This document shows positions 35,401-45,493 of a stretch of 64,000 nt of DNA, piece by piece. A model generated the notes under the pieces. It was not told the DNA's origin. It ran no database searches and saw nothing but the letters and a program-made list of their open reading frames with translations. The position numbers and the translations under genes are program-made. Position 1 is the first letter of the stretch; the number at the start of each line of letters is the position of its first letter. The stretch is from assembly GCF_022605725.1 (NCBI RefSeq), contig NC_065556.1:29805140-29869139 (forward strand), in the 5' to 3' direction. The stretch comes from Anthonomus grandis grandis. Lineage: Eukaryota > Arthropoda > Insecta > Coleoptera > Curculionidae.

Positions 35401-37475
35401 ACGATTTTTGAGGCTCTGTTGTTGGTGAGCCTATTTCAATGCAATTCGGGACACCCTGTATATTTTCTTTATTATAATTTATATTCTTTCTTGAGTTTTA
35501 ATACTAACCAAGTAACTAATACATACCTTTTGCCTCGATTTTTTCTTGTATTGTTTGTAATGGTCCAATTTTTTGCTGCTTTCCGTCAGTCAGCCCATAT
35601 TTTAATTTAATTTCTTCTGGGCATTTTTGGCACTTTTTAATGTGCCCTACCATACGTGTCCCATTTTTAGACAATTGAAGAGCACAAAACATGCACTCTA
35701 CTTGAGGAGTTTTGCTCTGAGTTTTTATCATTTTAAAGAGGGAATACCCTTTACAATTTTTCCTTCCCCGGGAATCACACGAACTCGAAGACATTGTAAA
35801 TATTTAATGTTTGTCAATATACAGCAGGTATCAAATAATTAAATAACATATGACGCAGGAAAAATGCTTTTGATTGTAAACCTATTTACTAAATCAGACT
35901 TGCTTAAATAAGCACGAAACGCAAACAATTTTGCAGTTGGACTGGTAAATCACAAAATAAAACCAGAACACCTGCAAAAGTAGATCGGTAATTCCCCCGG
36001 TTTTTAATTTTCAACGAAGACGAACGACGAATGACGAGCGAAATTTCGGTGATTTCCCGAAGGCAAGGCAATGATGCTAACGTTAAAGAAATAATTGGTA
36101 AGTAGGGATGTCATTTTTTGGTGAAACACCGGTTTTTTAGTAACCGGTTATTTTATTATGAAATAAAACTATCCGGTTATAACTGACATAAAACACCGGT
36201 TATTGCAAATATCCGGTTCTTAAAAAAAATATTATTTTCTCTAAGGTTTACTTGGTAATATATATGGTGATTTTTCTTTTTTTTCTCTTCTGCTCTTTTT
36301 TGTTGTGGATTAATGGCCATTTCCATCAGGCACATTGTATACTTAAGTTAAGTGTGACTTAAGCTAAGCCGAGCTTAAAGATAGAAAATTTACATTGCAT
36401 TCGATACTTAACTTTTAAGTAAACTTAAAATCTGTTTGGTGAAAATGGCCAAAGGTTACGTTCAGACAGAGGCGAATGCGATTTTTTTTAGCAATTTTTT
36501 TTTAATTGGTCGGATTTGAATGGATTATAATGGAAATAGTGATATCTCGGGTCTATAACCGTATACCCGGTTATAAACAAAGTGAAAAAATAACCGGTTA
36601 TAATCGGAGTTAAAAAATAATCGGTTTTAACCTTTATTATTTATTTTATTGATATCCCTTTTGGTAAGGCAGTAAAAGTTTTATTTTTAAATTTTTGCTA
36701 AAAACTACGTAAAACTGCTAGTTTTTTAATATTTTGTCAAAATAATATTGGAATGGGCGTTTTTAACCATAAACAATTTCAAAATATTAATCCTCTGCAT
36801 ATTACTAACGGAAGCTAATAAAAAACAATAAAAAACAAAAAAAACGCGTTTTTAATTGGTTTTTTTTAACGTTTTTTTTTTATTTAAAAAAACGTGTTTT
36901 TTACATCACTAATTTCAATTCAGATCAACATACTTATATGATAAAAACGTGAAACAAATTCATGCTTTTATAGACAATTTTGCATGGAACTCAATGGACT
37001 AGCGGTCAGACTGCAGGGTGAGTGTCACCCGGAAACATGCAACCAGATGACTGCAACTGAACAATGGATTTTCCTATGCGCTGCCCATAAGACCCCTAAG
37101 GAATGTCCCGCAATCGATTATACCAGGCACACTCTAGACGGAGCAGCCTGTCTGCTTAATAGCAATAAATATTTCCCTAGCAGGTAAACAAATCATTATA
37201 TTGTCTCAGTTTTAAATAATTTTGTAAAATTCCAATGTAGAGTTAGCATTAAAGAGTCATCGGTGGCCAAACTGGGGTCCGTTTGTCGACGCGTGTATCG
37301 CATCTTTTCGCACGCTTACTTCCACCACCGACTGATTTTCGACGAGTTCGAAAACGAGACTTGCCTGTGCAAGAGATTCACGCAATTCGTGACCAAATAC
37401 AATTTGATGTCCAAGGACAATCTGATCGTGCCCATTTTGGAGGAGGAAACGACCCCTGGGGAATCCGAGGCATAA
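32403..37475 (+). CDS. Mob4: MOB-like protein phocein (Mob4), four exons, complete
   Basis: Four coding exons join in frame to 222 residues: 32403-32462, 32580-32743, 36974-37183 and 37241-37475. All junctions are GT-AG (AAG|GTGAAT, CAG|GTAAAT, CAG|GTAAAC; acceptors TTAAAG, TTTATAG, AATGTAG). The protein starts MKMADGATVLRRNRPGTKAK, continues FCRWPDEPFEEMDSTLAVQ, and contains the zinc-binding pairs ECHPETC and HAYFHH of the MOB fold; it ends IVPILEEETTPGESEA. Length and order match animal MOB4 (about 225 residues) over the whole chain. MOB4 is a subunit of STRIPAK, the striatin-PP2A-GCK kinase complex that regulates Hippo signalling, endocytosis and microtubules. Intron 2 is 4.2 kb because it holds three mobile elements; the others are 116 and 57 bases. 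Confidence 0.97.
33060..34600 (+). pseudogene. LINE reverse transcriptase (FADDIKL type) inside Mob4 intron 2
   Basis: Coding blocks in order: KQIVDAFGTFFQSIYIES, TSGTDGVPSLVVKDC, FPDKWKTARISLILKKG, 'APNQFGFIKNRSCTVNL', VDVIYLDFCNAFDQIDH, then a stop TAA (33846-33848) exactly where GVPQGS would have Gln, then SLLFADDIKLFTKI (catalytic FADD) and the C-terminal LGITYDAKLSFAKHI. Both halves, 33282-33848 and 33858-34436, are in the same frame, so a single CAA-to-TAA type change is the main lesion. The 5' half of the element (endonuclease) is missing. Same strand as Mob4. Confidence 0.9.
35163..35794 (-). pseudogene. hAT transposase remnant: BED zinc finger and acidic tail
   Basis: 35794-35516 (minus) encodes a BED-type finger: VECMFCALQLSKNGTRMVGH followed by IKKCQKCP, i.e. 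C..C then H....C in hAT style, preceded by a Ser-rich start. 35375-35163 encodes an acidic, Ser-rich C-terminal tail (SSSEAESDSQINNEEGEPSE) ending SFKGFE and a stop. The catalytic and dimerisation domains between them have been lost. The hAT assignment rests on the finger together with the element's TIRs and 8-bp duplication. Confidence 0.75.
36103..36660. mobile_element. hAT MITE nested inside another hAT element
   Basis: The ends are TAGGGATGTCA (36103) and TGATATCCCTT (ending 36660), inverted at 9 of 11 positions. TTGGTAAG occurs directly outside both ends (36095-36102 and 36661-36668): a perfect 8-bp target duplication. The 558-bp interior has many copies of AACCGGTTAT-type sequence at both ends and no transposase. 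It therefore inserted after the outer hAT copy was already in the intron. Confidence 0.93.
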
Positions 37476-37897
37476 TACACCATGACCTCCTTGTAATGTC
37501 GGGTTCGAATAAGATTTACGACTGGAAAGAAGGTGACATAAGGTTGTATGCGGGAAAAGATGATGACAATGATCAGTTTTCTTTTTTTTGGTTTTATAGA
37601 GTTATTCTTGTAAATTTTCCATGTAATGGAAATTAGTTTATTTTAGTGAGTGAATAAGTGTTGAAGTTGTGCTTCTTATTAGGAGTGATACCATTATATC
37701 ATTGCTTTTAATTGATTCTTAGCTGTATAAAAGATCTGAGTTAAGTAGATTCATGATGCAAATGATTAATTACGTTTGGTTAAATTATATAATTGAAAAA
37801 ACTAGTTTAGGCTAGTTGCAAATTGATGTATGTATAGTGTAAGAATATTTAAATTGTAATATAATAAATAATATACAATTCATCTAGAAATTTTTAT
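37476..37897. other. Convergent 3' flanks of Mob4 (+) and the LYR-MTRFR unit (-)
   Basis: 422 bases of AT-rich DNA separate the two stop codons. AATAAA at about 37863 (plus) may serve Mob4 polyadenylation. The 3' UTRs may overlap because the genes converge. Confidence 0.5.
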
Positions 37898-40800
37898 TTA
37901 CAATTTACTACTAGGGTCCAAGTTGTTTTGCTCATTCCACTTTTCTTTCATCTGCCTTAATTTGTCCCTTTTACTTTCTTCCGATTTCCTTCTTTTGTCC
38001 TGCAACCTTTTGATTTGGGCCTCAACGCTGTTTTCACCGTTAAAGTGGTTGTCCAGTTTTTTTACGAGGAGTTCTCTGGCGCGTTTCCTGTTTTTTTCTA
38101 AGAACCTGGTTTCCTGGCATTTTACTACAATTCCTAGAAAAGCATTGAATTTAAGTGCAAAGTTCAAAATGCATAAAAAAGTTCAACATCTTAGAAAAAC
38201 CTTGAAAGCAGACTTCAAAGTTTGAATATTCATATGTGGTAAAAAATACAATATCTCTAATAACTTTTGGTATGATGTCACAGTATTGGATTATAAAACG
38301 CCAGATCACAAACTCTTAAATGTATATATGAAAATGAATAAGGTTAAACCTAAATTAAATACATATTTCAGGAATTGTGTAATGATTATTTTCAATCTTT
38401 AACTAATTGAGGCGTCCGCTTTCTAAACTCTCTAAATCCATTTTATACAAAAAATGAGCTTATGGCCCTGCTGCCATCTATAATTGCTTTTTTATCTTTC
38501 TCTAAATAATATCTGCACTAAAACTTCTTCAATCCAATAAAAATTATATGTAATATTCCGGCCACGGTAGCAGAACTCTCTCACTCCTTCGTAGATACTA
38601 TTTCAAAACTCTTTAGGTCCTTTCATTTATTCCGTTATCAAAATTCTAATTAAAACAACTTACAGAATTCGTCCTAATTCTGTAAGTTGTTTTGATTTTG
38701 TTTGCCCGCGTTTATAGGAAACATCCGACTGCAATACAATAACGATTTCATTTTCGTTTTGTTATTTTCCACGTTTTTTTTTAATAACACAACTTTAACA
38801 AACAATTATTAATTTACTGTGAGTAAAGCGTTATGAAGAATTATTCTATTATGGTTATAACACCTGGTAAAGGTAGAAAAAAAATAGCAGATCCCTCGAA
38901 ATGGAAATCTACACAAGTAAAAAGTGCAAGGTCAGTACTCATGTATTTATGTAATTAGTTAGGTACATAAAAGTACGTTTTTTTGTAGATACAGACCCAA
39001 ATCGCTTCCAAGTCTACCAAAATGCAGCCATAAGAAGGCCTTTGCTTGTGCTGATCTGACTATGCAGATACTTCCCAAAATGTTCCGAAGAGACGCCGTC
39101 CAGTTAAAGGTACACGCAGCAATTCAATTTCTTTTTTTTTTTTTTTTTTTTTTTTATTCATTAAACGGGAAACCCCCATTACAAAAAAAAATAAATTATA
39201 AAATACAGTTATGTCAATACTAAAAAAAAAGACTCTAAAGTAAATAAAGAAAAAAAATATCTTTGTATTAACTAATAGATTAGGAACATACATAAATTCT
39301 CACTTGGTTTACCCATCAAACAACATATTAATTAAAAATATTAATTGAATAATACTAAGTATTCAAAATTTTCTTTAAACTACCCTTAAAAGACCAAAAA
39401 ATCTAGAGATCTCACCAAAAAAGAATTTTTACCATAATTGGTTCTATGGAACCCAATATGAAATAAATTATTTTGTCTAAGTGTTCTCTGAGGAATAGAA
39501 AATTTAACCTGGGAAAGTAAATCCGGACAGGATATAATACCATTCAACAACTTATAGATAAAACAGATGTCAAACATTGTTCTTCTTTTATCCAAAGACA
39601 AAACTTTAACATAATTCAATATTTGGGAATAATCATGATTAGCAATAAGATCTAAATTAAACATGTAGTTATAATATCTTAAAAATTTGTTCTGCACACT
39701 CTCCAGTAAGACTTATAGACATTATACTGGGGAATCCAGATAATTGAGCCATAGTCAAGCTGTGATCGTACCAATCCCACATATACAGATTTGACAGCCT
39801 GCAATGATAACCCCTCACAATTTCTAAGCGTAAAACCCAACATTCTATTAGCTTTTACTACTATTTGGTCTATATGATTACAGAAGTTTAATTTCATGTC
39901 AAACGGTATTCCTAAATCCTTAGCAACATCCTTTAATAGAAGTTTCTGGTTGTTAATTGTGTAAAATGATGGTATGCTACTTTTTTTCCTATGAAATGAA
40001 ATTTGGAAGTATTTATTAATATTCAAATCCAACAAATTATTTTGGCACCACAGAGAAAGGCCATCAAGATCTTTCTGTAAGAGGCTGATATCAAGTTCAT
40101 TCATAATAACCAAGAAAAGTTTGAGGTCATCAGCAAACATTAAAAATTCACAATACTCCAAGACATCCCTAAGGTCATTAACAAACAAACTAAATAGCAA
40201 AGGAGAGCAGTGTCCGCCTTGTGGCACTCCAGAACAAACTTCAATCACCCTAGATATAAAATTACCAAGTTTAATCACTTGCTTTCTATCACTAAGAAAG
40301 CTAAGCAACCATTTTAGCAATCTATCAGAAAAACCTATATTTCCCAAATTTTTCAATTAATAACAAATGATTTACCTTGTCAAACGCCTTGGCGAAGTCT
40401 GTATATACAGCATCAATTTGATACCCCCTCTCCAAGGCATCCGACAACTTGTTTTGGTATATGAGTAAATTTGTAAGAGTGGACCGACCACCTCTAAAAC
40501 CATGCTGTTCCTCAACAATAATTTCTCTACATTGCCAATTTAAATGGGCAAACATAAGGCTGTCAAAAACCTTGGGGATGGATGACACTATGGACACACT
40601 ACGATAATTACTGACATCATCCCTCGACCCTGATTTAAAAATAGGAGAAATATAATCTTATTTTATTAAAACAAAAAAAGAAACACTGTCGGTTTGCAGC
40701 AATGCATTTTTATCAATTCTTGGAATCTCAAGATTTAGAGTTCAGAATTTGAGCAAAAAATTCTTATCAGATGGTTGTCCTCCCAAAGAAAATCGGGGTG

Positions 40801-43800
40801 GGGTCCGAAAAAGCAGGCATTATGTTCAAAAAAAGCAATGGGTCACAAATTTTATTAAAAGATTAAACTGTGTAGAGTCTCATTACACGAGAAATAAGTC
40901 CGAACGTCAATATATGGCAAGTGATCTGAAAAACTTTGGAAAATATACTGTAGTGAAAATAAAGATCTAATAGTGAAATATGATTACTTCAGGGACATTT
41001 TTACAAAAGATTTTAATATAAGCTTTCAAACCCCAGGTACAGATGCATGTTCTGAATGCATTAGCTTAAAATGTCAAATTACAGCTGCTTCGAATCCTGA
41101 AACCAAGGCAGAATTAATGTGCAAATCACAAACTTAAGGCCAAAGCATTTTATGAGCTTCTTAAACAACCAGAAGATAATACCGTTAAACTTAGTTTTGA
41201 TTGTCAAAAAAACTGAGTGCTGCCGCGCGTTCTAGACCAGTCAGCCTATTATTCAAGACAATTTTATTGGTATAACTTTACCATATGTAAAGGTCATTCT
41301 AAGGCAACGCAAACAAAAGATACTGTAACTTCTTACAATTGGACCGAGAACATAGGAGGAAAGGGATCTAATGAAATAGTTTCAATGGTTAACCACAAAT
41401 TGTTCACACTTAATCTGGCAGAAACTAAGTGGATTAAGCTATTTTGCGATGGTTGTCCTGGGCAAAATAAAAACTCCATTGGCATGCTTATGCATTGGCT
41501 TTACTTTACAGAAACTTCAGTTCAAGACATTCACGTAATATTTCCCATCGTTTTTGCCACCTGATAGAGTCTTTGGAAGAGCTGAAAAAAAAGTTAAAAA
41601 GAAGGAACTTATCCTTCATCCACGAGAATATCGAGAAATATTATCTGATGGTGCGACCGTACTTGATCATGAAAAAGATTTTGATATCTTTGACTGGAAA
41701 AGAGCAAATGAGGTCTGTATTAAGCCACCTAATCAATGGCATTTCCAATTTTCAACTGCAAAGAGAATATCTATAAATAAACAAAGCCAACAAACTGGTA
41801 AAAGTATTGTTATTAAAGGAGAAGTAAACTTTAGATTGGATCTTGGTACCTATAAATCAGTGCTAAAAAAAGGGAAAAACCTTACTTTAATAAAGCCTGA
41901 GCCGTTGCCAAAAGTTCATTCTATTAAAGAAGCTTAAATTAAAGATGTTGATGCTCTTTCGAAAAAACATTTTGGATTGGACTGGAGATATACACCAAAC
42001 AAAGATTTGACTGTCTACAAGAATATTATTGACAATAATAGTGCGATAGAACAGGAAGACAATGCGAATACTGAAGATGTCATCTATAATATTGAAGAAG
42101 ACGATGGGCTTAGAATTTAATGTTATTTTGTACATTAATGAAAATATAACTTTGTAGGTTACACTTTCAAAATATTTTGCATTATTTTAAAACTATACGG
42201 ATCGTTCATTACTTTCGGGTTTTCATAACTCTTTAAATCCACTGTTTGTTAACAAAACTCGTTACATCCAAACTTTTTTATCAAATTGGTTCTCTAGTTA
42301 CACCTAAAAATATGTTTTTTGTCAAAAAACCTTATTAGAAGGGTCCTATTTTTACATATAATAAATTTTATAAATGTATTTTTAAAAGTTTTGATACTAC
42401 AGGTTTTTTACATTTTCTGTAAAACTGCTTATCTTGGATCTCGAGACTTTTAAAACCGGACGCCTCAATTCAATTATTGCGTAAAGTAAATAAAAGTAAA
42501 GTGTAAAAAAAAGCCACAAGAATGAGAAAAAAACATCAATAACTGAATAACTAGAAATATCATGAACCTGAAATTCCAAGATACTAATTAAGATCTATGA
42601 ACAGCCCATTTGCATCTTAATTCACATTGAATTCAACTAGAAATGAAAGTGTAGGTACTGAAATTAATTCTAATTCTTTATTTCATGAGTTAAGGGCTAT
42701 TGACAGCAATTTAAGAATTAATGAGTAAATACTCATTACCTAATTTAAGCTCTATCTCTGATATTATTACACTTCACCTAAAGACCTAAGAATTCTTAGA
42801 TATGGTGATGAATCATCTTGTGGATATTGTGCTCAGGAATTCACCAGTATATTGACACCTCTGTAATAATTAGATAAGGACCAGTTTAATATTACTCACT
42901 CTGACTTGTCTTGAATTTTTTCTGTCAAATGAATTTGTTAAAAAAGTTGAAACTTATCTTCAGAATAAAATAAGGTCGATTGATGTTATGCATAGAATTG
43001 GGTTTTAGTCATAAAAACATTTAAACAGCAGCTGTAATAATCCATTTGCCCCACAAACAGCCACTTTACTGAATAGGGACATAACTAGCATTACTGCTTT
43101 GTGATAATATTATATTTAATAATTAGTGTTAATATATTGAAATCATAGTGTTTCATTTTGAGTTTGTGAGTATTATTGTATATATATAGTTCTTAATAAC
43201 TTTAAATTGTGATTTATTTATAATAAATATAAAATGAATAAAATTAAAATATTTATAAATCGTTTTATTTTTTTTCTACCAAATTTCTCTGAATCAAAAC
43301 TAAAATTACTAATCGGCTTTATTAACATCAATTTGCAATGTTAACTTGGAACTGTGATTTAATATGTCATTTAATATTGTCATGTTTTCTTTTTATACTA
43401 CTGCCTTGTAAGAAATTAAATACAAATCTCTTGGAGAAACTCTATTATAAATTATTATAAAAGACTATATACCTGTTGGAATATGTTTGAGTAATAGACA
43501 ACTACAAGTGGTAGCAATCTTAGAGCCTCCAGGCCCCGAGCCTTTAATATTTTGTTCCTCAATTTCTTTGTCATTTAATTCAGGAACATTTGAATAATCA
43601 ATCTGTTGTTTTATAGATGAAAATTGCCTTTTTAGAGATAAAATTAAAGGGGACTTTTGCCTCACATTAAGATCTAGTAAGAAGAATAGTCTTATCAAAT
43701 AACATATCTTCAAAAAATTATATAATCTTCCAAAAAAACTGTTTTATCTAAAAGTTTCCTACCTGTGGGAATATGCCTAAGAAATACACAGCTAGAAGTT

Positions 43801-43961
43801 TTATTAATTTTCTGACCTCCAGGGCCTGAGCCTTTAATTTGTTGTTCTTCCAGTTCACTTTCGTTCAACTCAGGAACTTTTGAGTAATCAATTAGTTTTT
43901 TTATGGAAGCGAAATGTCTTTGGTGGATTTCCACTAGAGCGGACCTAAACCGCGTTAACAT
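37898..43961 (-). CDS. MTRFR: Mitochondrial ribosome-rescue release factor, MTRFR/C12orf65-like
   Basis: Two exons, 43961-43763 and 38133-37898, join through GT-AG sites (ACAG|GTAGGA; TTTTCTAG) in phase 1 to 144 residues. Exon 1 encodes a short basic leader (MLTRFRSALVEIHQRH), then VPELNESELEEQQIKGSGPG and GGQ at residues 48-50, followed by KINKTSSCVFLRHIPTG. Exon 2 continues IVVKCQETRFLEKNRKRARE and ends with a basic tail (RRKSEESKRDKLRQMKEKW). This is the GGQ rescue-factor fold without codon-recognition domains, the layout of C12orf65/MTRFR, which releases peptides from stalled mitochondrial large subunits. Its ATG lies 2 nt after the stop of the LYR ORF on the same predicted mRNA. The 5.6-kb intron contains a duplicated core exon and a nested transposon. 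Clean identification; join inferred. Confidence 0.92.
38652..38693. repeat. Perfect 18-bp hairpin
   Basis: AAAACAACTTACAGAATT, a 6-base loop (CGTCCT), then the exact reverse complement. It lies about 240 bases inside the left end of the TIR element. It could be a structural or termination signal of that element or chance within AT-rich DNA; a perfect 18-bp stem by chance is unlikely. Confidence 0.85.
38834..42120 (+). pseudogene. Protein of the TIR element (DNxxGQNKN-type, probable transposase), broken
   Basis: Starts at ATG 38834 (MKNYSIMVITPGKGRKKIAD), with a donor at about 38932 and acceptor at about 38990, then 'YRPKSLPSLPKCSHKKAFAC'. The LINE interrupts. Coding resumes at about 40740 with FLSDGCPPKENRGGVRKSRH, 'HYTRNKSERQYM', then TPGTDACSECISLKCQITAA, a frameshift, 'QSAYYSRQFYWYNFTICKGH', WIKLFCDGCPGQNKNSIGM, another shift near 41560 and a Lys-rich C-terminal part to 42117. 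The (C/N)DxCxGQNKN block is common in uncharacterised animal proteins that I associate with DUF7869; the Asp could be catalytic in an RNase H-like fold, but that is inference. Several frameshifts and a stop show it is dead. Confidence 0.65.
39131..40665 (-). pseudogene. LINE (FADDLKL type) inserted in the TIR element, with poly-A tail
   Basis: A run of about 25 T at 39131-39155 is the poly-A tail of a minus-strand element. The coding runs from about 40600 down: SIVSSIPKVFDSLMFAHL, EEQHGFRGGRSTLTNLLIYQ, VYTDFAKAFDKVNHLLL, a shift at about 40340, GVPQGGHCSPLLFSLFVNDL, EFLMFADDLKLFLVI (catalytic FADD) and LGFTLRNCEGLSLQAVKSVY, another shift near 39690, and a C-terminal piece. Both flanks belong to the TIR element, so this LINE landed in it. 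5' truncated; endonuclease absent. Confidence 0.9.
42471..43472. other. MTRFR intron; no feature seen
   Basis: AT-rich sequence between the TIR element and the duplicated exon; no open frames or repeats recognised. Confidence 0.4.
43473..43673 (-). CDS. Duplicated MTRFR core exon (GGQ changed to GGS), possible cassette exon
   Basis: This 201-nt block has a strong acceptor (ATTCTTCTTACTAG) and donor (ACAG|GTATAT), is open throughout and has phase 1 at both ends, the same as the main exon's donor. Including it would insert 67 residues in frame. About two thirds of its last 52 residues match exon 1: 'IDYSNVPELNDKEIEEQN', then IKGSGPGGSKIATTCSCLLL and KHIPTG. The catalytic Gln of GGQ is Ser, and NKT is ATT. 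It lies about 90 bases downstream of exon 1, so it is a tandem exon duplication. Whether it is spliced in, used in place of exon 1 or silent cannot be told here. Confidence 0.7.
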
Positions 43962-43963
43962 TA

Positions 43964-44227
43964 TTACAGGACGGTTTTTCTCACTAACAAAACGCTTCCT
44001 TTCTAAAATAAAGTAGAAAGATTAAAGCGTTACTTACCACTTTAGCATTCGAAACTTACCTCAAACTTAAAAGATATTTTTTCTTCTTCAGTTAAGTTTT
44101 TGTTCGATTTAAATTCATTCCTTACTCTCTGCCCGAAGTAGTGTTTATCTGTATATTTCAGTTGTTCACCGTACCTTAAAAGACTCTTATACAACTTTAA
44201 AATTTCTTTTTTGTTTGGTAGAGGCAT
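43964..44227 (-). CDS. 68-residue LYR-motif protein resembling the MIEF1 microprotein, upstream cistron
   Basis: Exon 1 is 44227-44060 (MPLPNKKEILKLYKSLLR..., LYK motif at residues 12-14, then QLKYTDKHYFGQRVRNEF), with donor GAG|GTAAGT. A 57-nt intron ends TTTTAG, and exon 2 (44002-43964) adds KGSVLLVRKTVL and TAA. Length and sequence line up end to end with the vertebrate MIEF1 upstream-ORF microprotein (about 70 residues; LLRQGRQLRYTDRDFY..., C-terminal EKG.V.L..K). That protein binds the mitochondrial large ribosomal subunit together with MALSU1 and acyl carrier protein. The ATG at 44225-44227 was chosen because the upstream extension lacks homology. Stop and the next ORF's ATG are 2 nt apart on the same strand and exon, so the mRNA is probably dicistronic. 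Confidence 0.88.
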
Positions 44228-45493
44228 TTTTATCTGTAAATGTTCATTTTTTTTTAAGGTTATGAAACTACATGAACTTTGGGCGCGGATGACGTGCGGC
44301 AAACATTATTTGGACTAGTGTACCTGATTTGTTGTCCTTTTCTTAGAGCGAGACAAATAGAGTTGACGTGAACAAGAAATATAAATGATAGTCCAGTAGC
44401 AACACAGTATAAATTATGAATTTAACAATTCTTGGTGTCGTTTTCGATGACTTACGTTCGGTGTTTTAAATTCGAGTTATTAAAATTAATTAAAATTGGT
44501 ATAAAAATTTATGTGGTTGCTACTGGATGAATTGTGTCGGGCTGTCAATAACTGCGCAATCAGCTGATAAAATTGAATATTAATTAAATGACTTATATAC
44601 TTAATAGAACTAGAAGATTTACTCCACATGGATGAAACTTGACACACAGTTGTTGACATTGACTGATAGAACATCATTTGTCATTGTCATACCATTTGAG
44701 TTTGTTTTTCATTTCAATGAAAATGAATGCCATGCATAGAGAAATGAATATTAAACATAATTTTAATTACTCTATGAAATCCACGCATTTTACACGTAGG
44801 AAGACGGAAGTTTGGATAGAAAGTATTATGTGCTAGTATAGGATATGTTCATTTAACAAAACAAAAATTACAGTAAATGATTAGAAATATTTATTTAAGA
44901 ACAATTTCATAGCAACTAGGTGACTGATAAGAAAATATGAATGCCATTATTATTGTTGAAGGTTTATACTTTCTTTTATCCAAGATAGTTTGTGTAAGTT
45001 GATCAGTTATTATTTCTATTTGCTTGACATAAAGAGAACTATCATCATACTAACTTTCTATGTAGGCTTTTGAAATAATGACCAGTCCCCAACCTATCAT
45101 CTCCATTACACTAACTGCCTTCTCAAAATCGTTCAAAATATTACTACTTAAACTATAATGAGAAATTAAATTATCTAAATGAGTTTAATGGTGCAGTTTC
45201 TGGTTCAGATTTAAAATCCAATTTATTTCTTTTTAATAAAGTTTATTATTTTTTATAAAAAACTTGTCTATTGATATCATATGAACATCAAAGCCTGGTA
45301 TGTATAATATTATAATGATGATGAGGTATTTTGTTTTTAATCTATTTTATCAAAATTTTCCTTTTTTTCTGGCTCAGATCTGGTTCTTGGAACTGTATTG
45401 GTACAGCATTTCCAGACAATTTTGGATATGCCAAGAGCACTTTTTTATGCCTCCCAATTTTGTTGTAGTCATGTAATAATATTTAATAATGTC
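44228..45493. other. 5' flank of the LYR-MTRFR unit, then non-coding DNA
   Basis: The promoter of the dicistronic unit should lie within about 300 bases above 44227; no TATA box is evident. Beyond it the sequence is AT-rich without recognised elements. Confidence 0.4.

Larger units (their letters stand above)
34890..36911 (-). mobile_element. hAT-type transposon in Mob4 intron 2, perfect 8-bp target duplication
   Basis: The ends are inverted: TAGTGATGTAA at 34890 and TTACATCACTA ending at 36911. The bases ATTTCAAT stand directly outside both (34882-34889 and 36912-36919), a perfect 8-bp hAT target duplication. Homopolymer-rich subterminal sequence ('aacggttttttttt') is present at both ends. 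Interior coding is limited to a BED-finger N-terminus and an acidic C-terminus on the minus strand, so it is a deletion derivative. It is itself interrupted by the MITE at 36103-36660. Confidence 0.93.
38409..42466 (+). mobile_element. TIR transposon with a DUF7869-like protein, interrupted by a LINE
   Basis: GAGGCGTCCG at 38409 and its exact reverse complement ending at 42466 form the termini, with similarity continuing a few bases (GTTT or CTTT, then AAA). AATT flanks both ends, either as a 4-bp target duplication or as an extension of the TIR. Subterminal 'AACTCTTTAAATCC'-type repeats occur near both ends. Inside are exons of a plus-strand protein with FCDGCPGQNKNSIGMLMHW and, between them, a 1.5-kb LINE in the opposite direction. 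Size without the LINE is about 2.5 kb. The element sits in the MTRFR intron. Confidence 0.75.

Noticed and set aside
23898..36911. Two hAT elements with identical length (2022 bp)
   Set aside because: Coincidence: one includes a 558-bp MITE plus an 8-bp duplication, and their ends and transposases differ.
37283..37636. 117-codon frame overlapping Mob4 exon 4
   Set aside because: Shadow frame of a conserved exon; its C-terminal part runs into the 3' UTR.
43763..44227. LYR domain fused in frame to the release factor
   Set aside because: A first reading suggested an open frame through both. Careful codon-by-codon reading of the exon from 44002 gives TAA at 43966-43964, so they are separate ORFs 2 nt apart.
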